A DNA stretch of 64,000 nucleotides from Pedobacter sp. PLR (GCF_026239675.1 NZ_JAPIVQ010000008.1:62001-126000), one strand, 5' to 3'. Counted from the first letter of the stretch, positions 34,911-44,004 are shown. Notes: generated by a model not told the origin, from the letters alone. Numbers and translations are program-made.

Positions 34911-35381
34911 ATGAGTACAGTAACAAAAGAAAACAGCAATCCACTATCATCAAAAGATTTTCATCAAACTTTTGCACGTCCAAATTACCAACGCCCGGAG
35001 AAATTCATCCATAAGAATGTAGAGCAGGCAGGGGTTCACAACCAGTTTTCATCTGAAAGAAAGCATCCGGTATTTTTTGTAGACCTACCCACAAGAAATG
35101 TGAGCATGACCATCGGCGGACTTTTACCCGGACAGCTGACTAACAAACACCGTCACACTTACGAAACTGTTTTATTCGTGATTGAAGGAGAAGGATATAC
35201 GGAAATTGAAGGTGAAAAAGTAGCATGGCAGGCAGGAGACGCAGTTTACATCCCGGTATGGGCATGGCATAGGCATCAAAATACGAGCGATAAAAACCCG
35301 GCAAAATACATTGCCTGTGAAAACGCCCCACAGTTGCAGCACTTAGGTGTAGCCCTTCGCGAAGAAGAAGGCAGAGACTAA
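34911..35381 (+). CDS. Single-domain cupin
   Basis: A 156-residue cupin. Motif 1 is TNKHRHTYETVLFVIEGEGY (metal histidines and glutamate) and motif 2 is DAVYIPVWAWHRHQN. A metal-bound active site is intact. It is followed 32 bp later by a dihydrodipicolinate-synthase-like lyase and preceded by a divergent MocR regulator, so these three probably form one catabolic or biosynthetic unit. The substrate is unknown; possible roles are a dioxygenase, isomerase or sugar-acid enzyme. Confidence 0.87.
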   Translation: MSTVTKENSNPLSSKDFHQTFARPNYQRPEKFIHKNVEQAGVHNQFSSERKHPVFFVDLPTRNVSMTIGGLLPGQLTNKHRHTYETVLFVIEGEGYTEIEGEKVAWQAGDAVYIPVWAWHRHQNTSDKNPAKYIACENAPQLQHLGVALREEEGRD

Positions 35382-35413
35382 TACATCCTTTAACCCCATT
35401 AAATTATAAAAAC

Positions 35414-36295
35414 ATGAACAAATGCATATTTAAAGGCATCATCGCCTATCCTATTACCCCATTTAACGAACAGGAACAAATTGACATTCCTCTTTTCAAA
35501 AGACTATTGGAACGGTTGGTCGTTGCCGGCACTCATGCCATAGCTCCATTAGGCAGCACCGGAGTGATGCCTTACCTTAGTGACGAAGAAAAAGAAGCGC
35601 TCACCGAAGCCACTATCAACCAGGTCGCAGGAAGGGTTCCTATCCTTACCGGCGTGTCTAACCTGACTACGGAAAGAACCATTTATCATGCTAAATTTGC
35701 CGAAAAAGCAGGTTCTGATGCGGTTATGATCTTACCAATGAGCTATTGGAAACTCAACGACAAAGAGATTTTCGCTCATTATGAAGCGGTTGCAAAAGCC
35801 ATTTCTATACCGATTATGGCTTATAACAACCCGGCAACAGGTGGTGTAGACATGTCGCCGGCCTTACTGAAAAAGCTATTGGAGATTCCAAATGTGACGA
35901 TGATTAAAGAAAGTTCCGGAGACCTTCAACGGATGCATACTTTACGTAAGGATCTGGGTGAAGAAGTGGCCTTTTTTAATGGTTCCAATCCATTGGCTTT
36001 GGGTGCATTTGCTGCCGGAGCCCTCGGCTGGTGTACTGCGGCAAGTAATCTGATTCCAGAACTTAATATTGCCCTATATGAAGCGATCAACAAAAACGAC
36101 TTAAAGACAGCACAGGATCTGTTTTACAAACAGTTAGATCTTTTGAAATTCTTACTGGCAAAAGGATTACCAAAATCCATCAAAGCCGGACTGGAGTTAT
36201 TGGGAGAAGACGCAGGACACCTCCGGGGTCCATTGAAACCATTGACACAGGAAGAAATAGCAGAATTGAAGGTTTTACTGGAAGGTTGCGCGTAA
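35414..36295 (+). CDS. Dihydrodipicolinate synthase/N-acetylneuraminate lyase family aldolase
   Basis: A 293-residue class I aldolase barrel. The Schiff-base lysine is K165 in IKESSGD and the catalytic tyrosine Y137 is in AYNNPATG. The substrate loop is GSTGVM (47-52) instead of the GTTGE of true DapA, so it likely acts on another 2-keto acid. It pairs with the upstream cupin under the divergent MocR-type regulator. Cytoplasmic. Confidence 0.92.
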   Translation: MNKCIFKGIIAYPITPFNEQEQIDIPLFKRLLERLVVAGTHAIAPLGSTGVMPYLSDEEKEALTEATINQVAGRVPILTGVSNLTTERTIYHAKFAEKAGSDAVMILPMSYWKLNDKEIFAHYEAVAKAISIPIMAYNNPATGGVDMSPALLKKLLEIPNVTMIKESSGDLQRMHTLRKDLGEEVAFFNGSNPLALGAFAAGALGWCTAASNLIPELNIALYEAINKNDLKTAQDLFYKQLDLLKFLLAKGLPKSIKAGLELLGEDAGHLRGPLKPLTQEEIAELKVLLEGCA

Positions 36296-36320
36296 ACACA
36301 CAAAAGCAACTGAGAAGTAC

Positions 36321-36536
36321 TCAGACTTTATCTCTTTCGCGAACATGGTCTGCAAGTTCATAACTTGTAGCAGTACTTCCTTTTTCGTCCATAAATAGCA
36401 AAACGATCAGCGAAATGATGGGAATCAGGAAAGAAATGAAAAACCAAAACCAGAAACTCCTGCCCATACTAAAAGCAAGGACACCGGCCACGGTCTGAGG
36501 AATTAACAAGACACAAATCAGGAGTATTTCCGGCAT
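36321..36536 (-). CDS. Small two-helix membrane protein
   Basis: A 71-residue protein: two hydrophobic helices (PEILLICVLLIPQTVAGVLA and FWFWFFISFLIPIISLIVLL) followed by a charged tail. It resembles short phospholipase-D-N-type or superinfection-type membrane peptides only in general features. Start at ATG 36536, because the longer frame to 36569 runs through a hairpin. It is downstream of the FtsX permease on the same strand. Function unknown. Confidence 0.6.
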   Translation of the reverse strand: MPEILLICVLLIPQTVAGVLAFSMGRSFWFWFFISFLIPIISLIVLLFMDEKGSTATSYELADHVRERDKV

Positions 36537-36538
36537 AT

Positions 36539-36574
36539 TTTGAATGCTATGGCAAAAAAAACATAGCATTCAAA
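36539..36574 (-). terminator. Hairpin between the permease and the small membrane protein
   Basis: A perfect 13-bp stem TTTGAATGCTATG (36539-36551) / CATAGCATTCAAA (36562-36574) has an A-rich loop. It lies after the permease stop at 36603 and touches the start of the next gene. It may be a terminator or mask translation of that gene. Confidence 0.5.
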
Positions 36575-36602
36575 TATAAGAAGTTCTATTTTAAGACCAA
36601 AG

Positions 36603-38975
36603 TTAATCTGCTTTAAGACATTGAATCGGGTTTACTGTTGCGGCCTTAACCGCTTGAATCGCTACCGTTAACCAGGAAATCAACAAGGCCAGTAATCCTG
36701 CGGCAACAAAATACCAGAGCTGCAATTCTATACGATAGGCAAAGGTATTTAACCAATATTGGGTCATGATAAAGCTAACTGGCAAAGCGATCAGGATGGC
36801 TGCTATGACTGGTTTCGTGAAATCTTTTGATAATATCATGATGATACTTGCTTCTGAAGCACCTAACACCTTCCTGATGCCAATCTCTTTCAATCTTCTT
36901 TCGGCAGTAAAAGTAGCTAATCCGAATAAACCAAGGCAGGAAATGATCACAGCTATAGCAGAGAAATACCTGGATAAAATGGCTACCCGGGCCTCAGAAA
37001 CATATTGATCCTGAAAATCCTGATCCAGGAATCTATAATTCAGGATATACCCGGGATTAAACTTTTTATAGAATTCCAGAATCCCGGAAATGGTTTCTTT
37101 TTCTGATCCGGCTTTCATTTTGATCATTATCCGCGTCAAATCCTTGTCTGCGAATTTAAAAAACATAGGTCTCACCTCCTGGTGCAAGGATTCATAATTA
37201 AAATCTTTGATCACGCCAACAATCTGATAATCCTTACCCCAGATCCCAAATGTTTTACCCACCGGATCTTTGATCCCCATTACTTTTATCGCGGCTTCAT
37301 TGACTAAAACCTTCGCACTATCTGCACCAAACTGATCAGAAAAACTTCTTCCTGCGGCCATTTGCATGCCCAAAGTCTCCACCATATCCGCACTAATTTT
37401 TCCTTTCTGGAATTTGATGATTTCTTTTGGATTCCTGCCCTCCCAGTTGAAATCACCTGTGGTGGCACTGAGGTCCCCTAAAAAGTTCCGGTCCATTCCC
37501 CCGGCTTTAAGGACTCCGGGAACCTTTCTGATTTCCCTAAGGAAAGAACCGATGTTATCCTGTGACCTTCCTTCTGTCTCAAAATACATCACATTGTCCT
37601 TTTTAAATCCTGGATTTTGAGTCTGTACAAATTCTATTTGTTTATAAATGACAAAGACAGAAACAATAAGAATCACGGAAAGTGTAAACTGAAAAACCAC
37701 TAAGCCTTTTCGAGTCCAGAGTTCGGCCATCGTGTTGCCCAATTTCCCTTTTAACGCTGCTGCCGGATTAAATCCTGACAAGTATAATGCGGGATAACTT
37801 CCGGAAAACAAACCCGTAAACAGGGTGATCGCCAACAATACCGCAACCATTTTTAGGTCGAAATGAAGGCTTAACGTTTTACCGGTAATGGCATTAAATT
37901 GTGGCAAAAACAGCTCTACACACAACAATGCAAGGAACAATGACAACACAGTCAGCATTACAGATTCCGACATATATTGAAGAATCAACGATTTACGACT
38001 CGCACCCATCACTTTCTTAATCCCTACCTCCTTCATTCTTCTGGAAGCTTTTGCTGTAGATAAGTTCATGAAATTGATACAGGCGATTACCAGAATAAAA
38101 ACAGCAATCAAAGAAAACAGCTTGACATAATCAATTCTTCCGCCGGTAACCACGCCGTTTTCATACTTCCCATATAGGTAAGCATCCGTAGCAGGGCGAA
38201 TAAACAACCTTCGGTAAGGGTGACCTTTTTTAGCCATAAAATCTTCAATTTTAGCCCCAAACTGCGCCGGATCGGTCCCCTTTTTCAGTAAAAGAAAAGT
38301 ATTTGGACCCAGATTACCCCATTTCAAATAGGTAGAATCTCTAAAAAGCACCTCTAAAGGAATCAGAAAATCAAAGTGTTCAGAAGAATTTGCAGGAATA
38401 TCTTTGAAAACACCGGAAATGAGCGCATGATTATCCCCTTCCATTTCAGAGTTACTCCAAATCATTTCTTTTCCCAATACGTCTGTACTACTGAATAGCT
38501 TTCTTGCCAATCCTTCGGAAATGGCAATGTTATTTTTGCCGGTCAGCATCTGGCTGGTGTTTCCAGCCACTAGTGGATAGGAAAATAGTTTAAAAAAGTC
38601 TTTTCCGGCGAACTTCCCTGAGGCTTTTATACCCGGGTTATTCCCCATACTCACCTTGCTTTCTCCAAGCCAAAAATCCGGGGAAGCCGTCACTGCTGCC
38701 TCCACTTCCGGCATATCCTTAACCAAAGATTCACCAAGTAATCCTGATGTAGCGTCTCTTGTATTGATTCCCGAGGCAGTTTTTTCATTTTCCATCACCT
38801 GATAGAGCTGATCATTATGGACATGAAACTTATCCATACGCATTTCATCCATTACCCAGAGGTAAATCAACAGCGTACAGCAAAGACCAGCAGTAAGCCC
38901 AAGCAGGTTAATTAAAAACGAACTTTTATATCTTTTGAAATTCCGGTAAATCAGTAGCAGGTGATGTTGAAACAT
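36603..38975 (-). CDS. FtsX/MacB-type ABC transporter permease
   Basis: A 790-residue inner-membrane permease with two MacB-PCD/FtsX halves: a helix at ~15-35, a periplasmic domain to ~275, three helices to ~420, a repeat periplasmic domain (~440-660) and three closing helices. The FtsX motifs ASRRMKEVGIKKVMGASR and AERRLKEIGIRKVLGA both appear. I move the start to ATG 38975 (MFQHHLLLIYRNFKRYK), since the longer frame starts with GTG at 38993 and would overlap the predicted sigma-54 start site. No ATPase gene is adjacent. Probable role: antimicrobial peptide or envelope-stress export. Confidence 0.9.
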   Translation of the reverse strand: MFQHHLLLIYRNFKRYKSSFLINLLGLTAGLCCTLLIYLWVMDEMRMDKFHVHNDQLYQVMENEKTASGINTRDATSGLLGESLVKDMPEVEAAVTASPDFWLGESKVSMGNNPGIKASGKFAGKDFFKLFSYPLVAGNTSQMLTGKNNIAISEGLARKLFSSTDVLGKEMIWSNSEMEGDNHALISGVFKDIPANSSEHFDFLIPLEVLFRDSTYLKWGNLGPNTFLLLKKGTDPAQFGAKIEDFMAKKGHPYRRLFIRPATDAYLYGKYENGVVTGGRIDYVKLFSLIAVFILVIACINFMNLSTAKASRRMKEVGIKKVMGASRKSLILQYMSESVMLTVLSLFLALLCVELFLPQFNAITGKTLSLHFDLKMVAVLLAITLFTGLFSGSYPALYLSGFNPAAALKGKLGNTMAELWTRKGLVVFQFTLSVILIVSVFVIYKQIEFVQTQNPGFKKDNVMYFETEGRSQDNIGSFLREIRKVPGVLKAGGMDRNFLGDLSATTGDFNWEGRNPKEIIKFQKGKISADMVETLGMQMAAGRSFSDQFGADSAKVLVNEAAIKVMGIKDPVGKTFGIWGKDYQIVGVIKDFNYESLHQEVRPMFFKFADKDLTRIMIKMKAGSEKETISGILEFYKKFNPGYILNYRFLDQDFQDQYVSEARVAILSRYFSAIAVIISCLGLFGLATFTAERRLKEIGIRKVLGASEASIIMILSKDFTKPVIAAILIALPVSFIMTQYWLNTFAYRIELQLWYFVAAGLLALLISWLTVAIQAVKAATVNPIQCLKAD

Positions 38976-39000
38976 AAGAATAGGTATTTTCACATCCCAT

Positions 39001-39017
39001 AGCCAATCTATATGCCA
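39001..39017 (-). promoter_or_regulatory. Probable sigma-54 promoter of the permease gene
   Basis: The minus strand reads TGGCATATAGATTGGCT. It matches the -24 TGGCA and -12 TTGG pattern with 12 bases between the two key G positions (consensus TGGCAC-N5-TTGC; the final C is shifted). A start site about 12 bases on falls near 38991, 16 bases before the ATG at 38975. Confidence 0.55.
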
Positions 39018-39080
39018 TACTGATGAATGTTGCGTTAAGCCCTAAAATACACTATTTTACCGGAGAAGATGTCCATAAGC

Positions 39081-39116
39081 GAACAGCGGACTGTTCGGTT
39101 ATGAACAGTCCGCTGT
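39081..39116. promoter_or_regulatory. Duplicated palindrome, candidate enhancer-binding site
   Basis: GAACAG-CGGA-CTGTTC (39081-39096) is followed by GAACAG-TCCG-CTGT (39103-39116), starting 22 bp apart. Together they also form a 14-bp perfect inverted repeat (39083-39096 with 39103-39116). It lies 65-115 bp upstream of the sigma-54-like promoter, the usual place for a bacterial enhancer-binding protein. No U-tract follows, so it is not a terminator. Confidence 0.55.
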
Positions 39117-39169
39117 AAAAAGAAGATCAATGGATTTATAGATATCCATTCTATCTTATATTTTCAACA

Positions 39170-40330
39170 TTAAGATGCTATAGCCAGTCTTTTAGTTCTG
39201 GAAATCAGTAACCAGGCAAAAACAGCACCTGTTAAAGCCATCACTGTTCCTACCCAAACCGGAGAAGTATAATCATAACCCGCAGCCAATGGTAAACCTC
39301 CTAAAAAGGCACCTAAAGCATTTCCGATATTAAAACTCGCCTGACTCACTGAGGCGGCAATCATTTCAGAACCTTTAGCGGTATTGATCATCAACATTTG
39401 TATCGGGGCAGCTACTGCGAAAGCAATTGCACCGGTAATGAAAGTCATCACTAAGGAAAGGGTCTGGTTATAAGAAATATAATGGACGATAAATAAAGAA
39501 ACCGCCATGGCTATCAAAAGAGAAACTGAAGCTTTCGCCGGCGAGAACCGATCTGCCAGTTTACCACCGATAAAGTTACCCACGAGCATCCCTAAACCGG
39601 CAAGCACCAGAATATAAGTGATGGAATCCGCAGAGAACCCGGAAACATCGGTAAGTAAAGGCGCAATGTAAGAGTACCAGGAGAACAACCCTCCGGTACC
39701 AATAGCAATCATCAAAATGATCAGCCAGGCTTCAGGAAGTTTGAAAAACGCCAATTCTTTTTTCAGGTCTCTATCTTTAGTTGCAGAAAGATTAGGCATC
39801 CATAATTTCAAGCTTAAAAGCGTAATTAAGCCTACGATCACGATGATTACGAAAGTATATCTCCAGGAATAATGGTGACCTATATAAGTTCCCAAAGGAA
39901 CCCCTACCACGTTTGCAATCGTTAAACCGGCAAACATTAGGGAAACCGCCTGGGCTTCCTTACCTTTTCCGGCAATCCGACTGGCAACTACAGATCCTAC
40001 ACCAAAAAAGGCACCATGAGGAAGTCCGGCAAGAAACCGCGCAGCAAGCATCATGGTATAATCCGGAGAAAAAGCTGATAAAGCGTTAAAAACAGTAAAC
40101 ATCACCATCAAAGCGATCAGGATCTTTTTTGGAGGATAACTCCCGGTAATGGCCACCAATAATGGTGCACCTACCACTACCCCTAGTGCGTAGGCAGAGA
40201 TCAAATGTCCTGCCTGTGGGATGGTAATGGCTAAATCTTTGGCAATATCTGGCAACAGGCCCATCATTACAAATTCTGTAATGCCGATTCCTAGTCCGCC
40301 AAGCGTTAAAGTTAGTAAGCTTTTCTTCAT
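39170..40330 (-). CDS. MFS efflux transporter (AraJ/DHA1-like)
   Basis: A 386-residue, 12-helix major facilitator: start MKKSLLTLTLGGLGIGITEF, the GxLaDrfG-type loop as GNFIGGKLADRFSPAK, and motif C-like ASVSQASFNIGNALGAFLGG. It resembles arabinose-efflux/chloramphenicol-type DHA1 permeases with proton antiport. Start at ATG 40330; the longer frame adds 11 residues that are not hydrophobic. Single gene. The substrate is unknown. Confidence 0.92.
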   Translation of the reverse strand: MKKSLLTLTLGGLGIGITEFVMMGLLPDIAKDLAITIPQAGHLISAYALGVVVGAPLLVAITGSYPPKKILIALMVMFTVFNALSAFSPDYTMMLAARFLAGLPHGAFFGVGSVVASRIAGKGKEAQAVSLMFAGLTIANVVGVPLGTYIGHHYSWRYTFVIIVIVGLITLLSLKLWMPNLSATKDRDLKKELAFFKLPEAWLIILMIAIGTGGLFSWYSYIAPLLTDVSGFSADSITYILVLAGLGMLVGNFIGGKLADRFSPAKASVSLLIAMAVSLFIVHYISYNQTLSLVMTFITGAIAFAVAAPIQMLMINTAKGSEMIAASVSQASFNIGNALGAFLGGLPLAAGYDYTSPVWVGTVMALTGAVFAWLLISRTKRLAIAS

Positions 40331-40516
40331 AATCAACTGTGAGTTAGTGTAATAAATACACAATGCAAAATTAGCTAAATCATTTGCTTTATTTCGTCTT
40401 CATTCTGTCAAATAGAATCGGGATAATTTGTTTTTTTTCAAACACTTTGGAAGAACACTTGTTCCTATATCACACAGGTTATCATCCAATTAGATGGAAC
40501 CACAAAACCTATTCCC

Positions 40517-40915
40517 ATGAAATACAATAATTATCGTAATGCACTGTCTTCATTAAGCGCGCAAAAAACTGATTCGACTTTGCCAGTAGTAGCATTGTTA
40601 GCCGGACTAGCGATTGGAGCTGTAATAGGTGTTTTGTTTGCACCAGAAAGAGGCGCGGATATCAGAACGAAAATATCGGATAAAGCAAAAGATCTTTCTG
40701 ATGCTGCGAAAGACAAATTACACCTGGTGAAAAGTAAAGTGTTGTCAGAAGCGGATCAATTGGCTGAACTTAAAGATCAGGCCCTTGAAAAAGCAAAAAC
40801 AAAATCAAAAGAAGCCTTAAATGCTGCTGGGGACATTGTGGACCAGCTAAAATCTAAAGCAAAGGATCTGGAATCCGACGCAAAACTAACTGTAGAAAAA
40901 ACCCTAAACAGCTAG
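40517..40915 (+). CDS. YtxH-domain protein
   Basis: A 132-residue protein with one N-terminal transmembrane helix (LPVVALLAGLAIGAVIGVLF) followed by the YtxH signature FAPERGADIRTKISDKAKDL and a long amphipathic K/D/A-rich coiled coil to the C-terminus (SDAAKDKLHLVKSKV). It is similar to LEA-like stress proteins and often induced by salt or stationary phase. A TAATTTGT lies about 85 bp upstream as a possible promoter element. Monocistronic. Confidence 0.85.
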   Translation: MKYNNYRNALSSLSAQKTDSTLPVVALLAGLAIGAVIGVLFAPERGADIRTKISDKAKDLSDAAKDKLHLVKSKVLSEADQLAELKDQALEKAKTKSKEALNAAGDIVDQLKSKAKDLESDAKLTVEKTLNS

Positions 40916-41134
40916 TCTCCCCCTTCAACCTTCCTTTTATCAATATCAGAAGCCTATTCCTTACGCTGTAATCGAATAGGCTTTTGATTTACATGGTCTT
41001 TTTCTGAATCAAGGGGCTCCGGATAGCTACGCGCTCTTCAATCTGAGTTCGGGATGAGTTCGACATGCTTCCCTATTACCTTCACATTTTCTTCATATTT
41101 AACAGGTCCTTGTACCATCCTTGAAAGGTCCTCA

Positions 41135-41189
41135 AGACCTATCAAGGACCTATCAACCACCTATTAAGGATGTATCAAGGATTAATAAA
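41135..41189 (+). repeat. Array of five degenerate 11-bp repeats in a 356-bp gene-free gap
   Basis: The units AGACCTATCAA, GGACCTATCAA, CCACCTATTAA, GGATGTATCAA and GGATTAATAAA start at 41135, 41146, 41157, 41168 and 41179 in exact 11-bp register (consensus GGACCTATCAA). The 40916-41271 gap holds no gene; the rest of it shows no recognisable signal. Confidence 0.65.
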
Positions 41190-41271
41190 ATATGAGTACA
41201 ATACGGCAGCAATCCGGAGGTATCCCGAACGCAGGAGGGAAGTCAAAAAGAAACTTAAATATGATTGATCT

Positions 41272-41817
41272 TTATTGCCGAAATAAGATCGGTCTGGTCG
41301 TTACGGATAACTCTTCCGTATTGCCACTGATTGATTTGATATCACCAAACCTGTCATTAATGTCAAATGTATTGTAATACTTGATCTGAACTTTACCAAT
41401 AGATTTTACACGACCTTGCGGATCATGAATATCAAAGGTGTTATAATAAGTAATTTTGATATCGCCAACCGATTTCAGCGTGCCTTTAACATCATGAATA
41501 TCGAAGTTATTGTTGTATTTAAACGCCACATTGCCAATAGATTTCAATTTTCCCTTTTCATCATGGATATCAAAATCTGTATAGTACTCAACGCGCGGTC
41601 CCATTTGATCAATATTTTCAATAGGATAACCGTCAGTCGTCCCGATATATTTGATTCTTCCTGCGCCGGTGACCACCACTTCTATTTTATCATCCAGCAG
41701 CAACTGAATCGACCGAATTCCTTTTTTGGAAAGCACAAAATTTGCAGCAGTAATCTGCTGCGCTTTGATCATAAGCACTGGAAAAAGCAATAAAGCAACT
41801 ATCAAAAATCTTTTCAT
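41272..41817 (-). CDS. Secreted protein with four 23-residue repeats
   Basis: A 181-residue exported protein: signal peptide to ~19 (MKRFLIVALLLFPVLMIKAQ), then a beta-rich first half, then FDIHD/FDIND at residues 82, 105, 128 and 151, exactly 23 apart. Each unit reads FDIHDxxGxxKSIGxxxxKYYNT, where the SIG turn and tyrosines recur. This is typical of a short beta-solenoid or beta-barrel stack. I recognise no named family. It may be a surface or envelope structural protein; it stands alone before an MFS gene. Confidence 0.75.
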   Translation of the reverse strand: MKRFLIVALLLFPVLMIKAQQITAANFVLSKKGIRSIQLLLDDKIEVVVTGAGRIKYIGTTDGYPIENIDQMGPRVEYYTDFDIHDEKGKLKSIGNVAFKYNNNFDIHDVKGTLKSVGDIKITYYNTFDIHDPQGRVKSIGKVQIKYYNTFDINDRFGDIKSISGNTEELSVTTRPILFRQ

Positions 41818-41862
41818 TTAACTGGTTTGGTGGGTTGTAAGGTTAAATAAGAACAAAAGAAA

Positions 41863-43017
41863 TTATTCGCCTTCTTTATTTGTAAGTTTCTGGTGATTGA
41901 AGAACATTTTGGTGATCGGAATGAGCATCAATCCACAAATAGCAAAAATGATAAAGGAAACCCTGAGGTTAAAAGCATGCGCCAGATAACCGATTAAAGG
42001 GGGGCCTAACAGCATGCCTGTAATCGAATACGTGGCAATGATAGAAATGGCCATGCCTGCTGAGTATTTTTTTGAGGCTCCGGCAAGGGCATAAGACATC
42101 GGAATAATTGATGCCGTTCCAAAACCTACCAAAGAGAAACCAATCATTGCAGGCCAGAAAACCGGAAAGATAATCGCCAGACTAATCCCTGAAACGATAA
42201 ATGCAGCACTCATAATATAGGTTTTCGGCATTCCGATTTTGCCAATAATGATGTCTGACAAGAACCTTGAAGCTGCCATGAAGGTCATAAATATCAGGTA
42301 GCCATAAGTGAATATCTCCACTTTAATCACTTCCTGAAAATAGATTCCACTCCAGTCAAACATCCCTCCTTCACAAATTGCACATAAAAACACGACAATC
42401 CCAAGGTAAAAAATGTAAGGATCAGGTTTACTCAGGATCAGTTTATTACCGGTTTTAGCACGGTCACCACTCAACAGGAACTGGTAAGAGTAGATCGTAA
42501 TTGCCAGCATAGCAACTGCTACAATCACAAAATGAAGCTGAATAGATACATCAATCGCCAGTAAAAACGTAGACAGGCCAATCCCTGCAATTCCACCGAT
42601 GCTCCAATAGCCATGAAAAGAGCCTATGATCTTTTTGTCGAATTGCTTCTGTAAGGTTAAAGCCTGCGTGTTCACAGAAATATTAAAGATCCTGGTGGTA
42701 AAAGCGAATAGAATAACTGCGCCTACCAGGCTATAGATATTGTGTGCAAAACCGATTAGCGCCAGAGAAAAGGCGTTTAACGCATATCCACCAGCCAGTG
42801 GTACTTTACTGTTGAATCTGGAAATCAACCAGCCAGAGATCGGTAATCCAAGTAATGATCCTATGGGCAAGGCCAGTAATACACTGCCCAACTCCGCTTC
42901 ATTCAGATCGAATGCCATCTTTATCGTTGGAATTCTTGATGCCCAGGTGGCAAAACTAAAACCAGACATGAAAAAGAAAAGACTTAAAAAGAAACGGTGT
43001 TTTTGCTTAGAAATCAT
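41863..43017 (-). CDS. MFS transporter (FucP/sugar-like branch)
   Basis: A 384-residue 12-helix major facilitator. Start MISKQKHRFFLSLFFFMSGF, with a first-loop ASRIPTIKMAFDLNEAELGS typical of the Bacteroidota YbjJ/FucP-like branch. A characteristic GGMFDWSGIYFQE loop follows helix 7. I start at ATG 43017; the frame extends three codons to a TTG. Single gene. The substrate is unknown; sugar or nucleoside uptake or efflux are both possible. Confidence 0.88.
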   Translation of the reverse strand: MISKQKHRFFLSLFFFMSGFSFATWASRIPTIKMAFDLNEAELGSVLLALPIGSLLGLPISGWLISRFNSKVPLAGGYALNAFSLALIGFAHNIYSLVGAVILFAFTTRIFNISVNTQALTLQKQFDKKIIGSFHGYWSIGGIAGIGLSTFLLAIDVSIQLHFVIVAVAMLAITIYSYQFLLSGDRAKTGNKLILSKPDPYIFYLGIVVFLCAICEGGMFDWSGIYFQEVIKVEIFTYGYLIFMTFMAASRFLSDIIIGKIGMPKTYIMSAAFIVSGISLAIIFPVFWPAMIGFSLVGFGTASIIPMSYALAGASKKYSAGMAISIIATYSITGMLLGPPLIGYLAHAFNLRVSFIIFAICGLMLIPITKMFFNHQKLTNKEGE

Positions 43018-43324
43018 TAGATGCAAGAATTATTTCACAAAAGTAAGCAATCATTTTGGACCATTCCCAGAATTTCCCCGGACAAAACCAGGATTTCAAA
43101 ACCTGTTTTTTAAATAAGTTGCCTTCGTGTACCATAAGATAAGGAAAGACAGTAACAGATCCTGTACACCAGACCGGCTGTATTTTGATTCCGAAAGAAA
43201 TGTCAGGGATAAACTATGCTGTCTTTAAGAAAGAAAACTGAATTATTTCTAATGAACCTTTAAACAAATTTTGCGTTGGACTAGTTTATAGGGGGCATAA
43301 GTCGAACCTAAAGAAAAACGAATT

Positions 43325-43885
43325 ATGGCAACTACAAAAAGTGGCAGTACTAAAACTGTAGCCAATTCAATGGCAAAAAATGATAAAATGGAGAATTCTG
43401 AATTCCACAGGTTCTTTATCGATGAGCTGAAAGACATTTACTGGGCCGAAAAACACTTATCTAAAGCTTTACCAAAAATGCAAAAAGCCGCTACCAGTAC
43501 AGAGCTGGCCGCCGCATTTGAAAAGCATACCGAAGAAACAAACAGGCATATTAACATACTGGAAAAGGTTTTTGAGCAACTGGGCGAAAAAGCTCAGGCT
43601 AAAAAATGTGATGCAATGGCTGGCCTGATAGAAGAGGCAAATACCATCATTGCGGATACGGAGAAAGGTACATTGGTACGTGATGCCGCTTTAATCCTCG
43701 CCGCACAAAAAGTGGAACATTATGAAATTGCTACTTATGGCACCCTGAGAACATTTGCCATAAACATGGGCCATACCGAAATAGCGGAATTGCTACAACA
43801 AACTCTCGACAATGAAAAAGAAACAGATGTAGCCTTAACGGAGATTGCTGAAGAGTTTATCAACGAACAGGCTGCCGCTGAATAA
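43325..43885 (+). CDS. Ferritin-like DUF892 (YciE/YciF) stress protein
   Basis: A 186-residue protein: a disordered lysine/threonine N-terminus (~25 residues), then a four-helix ferritin-like bundle (FHRFFIDELKDIYWAEKHLS, then FEKHTEETNRHINILEKVF, then AAQKVEHYEIATYGTLRTFA, then LQQTLDNEKETDVALTEIAE). Glutamates and histidines at the expected positions could bind a diiron site. DUF892 proteins are induced by stress. A strong terminator follows at 43920-43957. The 298-bp space upstream (43027-43324) holds no feature I can support. Confidence 0.88.
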   Translation: MATTKSGSTKTVANSMAKNDKMENSEFHRFFIDELKDIYWAEKHLSKALPKMQKAATSTELAAAFEKHTEETNRHINILEKVFEQLGEKAQAKKCDAMAGLIEEANTIIADTEKGTLVRDAALILAAQKVEHYEIATYGTLRTFAINMGHTEIAELLQQTLDNEKETDVALTEIAEEFINEQAAAE

Positions 43886-43919
43886 TCAGGCAATGTTTAT
43901 TCTTACATCTTTAGTCCAG

Positions 43920-43957
43920 GCCCCTCAGGTTCATTTCCTGAGGGGCTTGTTTTTTTA
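43920..43957 (+). terminator. Intrinsic terminator after the DUF892 gene
   Basis: GCCCCTCAGG (43920-43929) pairs with CCTGAGGGGC (43937-43946) across a 7-base loop, followed by a T-run (TTGTTTTTTT). An ideal rho-independent terminator that insulates the thiamine operon. Confidence 0.9.
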
Positions 43958-44004
43958 CCCCCGGATTTTGTTTTCCAAAAAAAAAGTCTAGTTTTACAAA
44001 AAAA

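Noticed and set aside
38993..38993. GTG start of the permease at 38993
   Set aside because: ATG at 38975 gives the typical family N-terminus and leaves room for the predicted sigma-54 start site.
41192..41377. 61-codon plus-strand ORF
   Set aside because: It overlaps the 3' end of the well-supported repeat protein on the other strand and has no family features.
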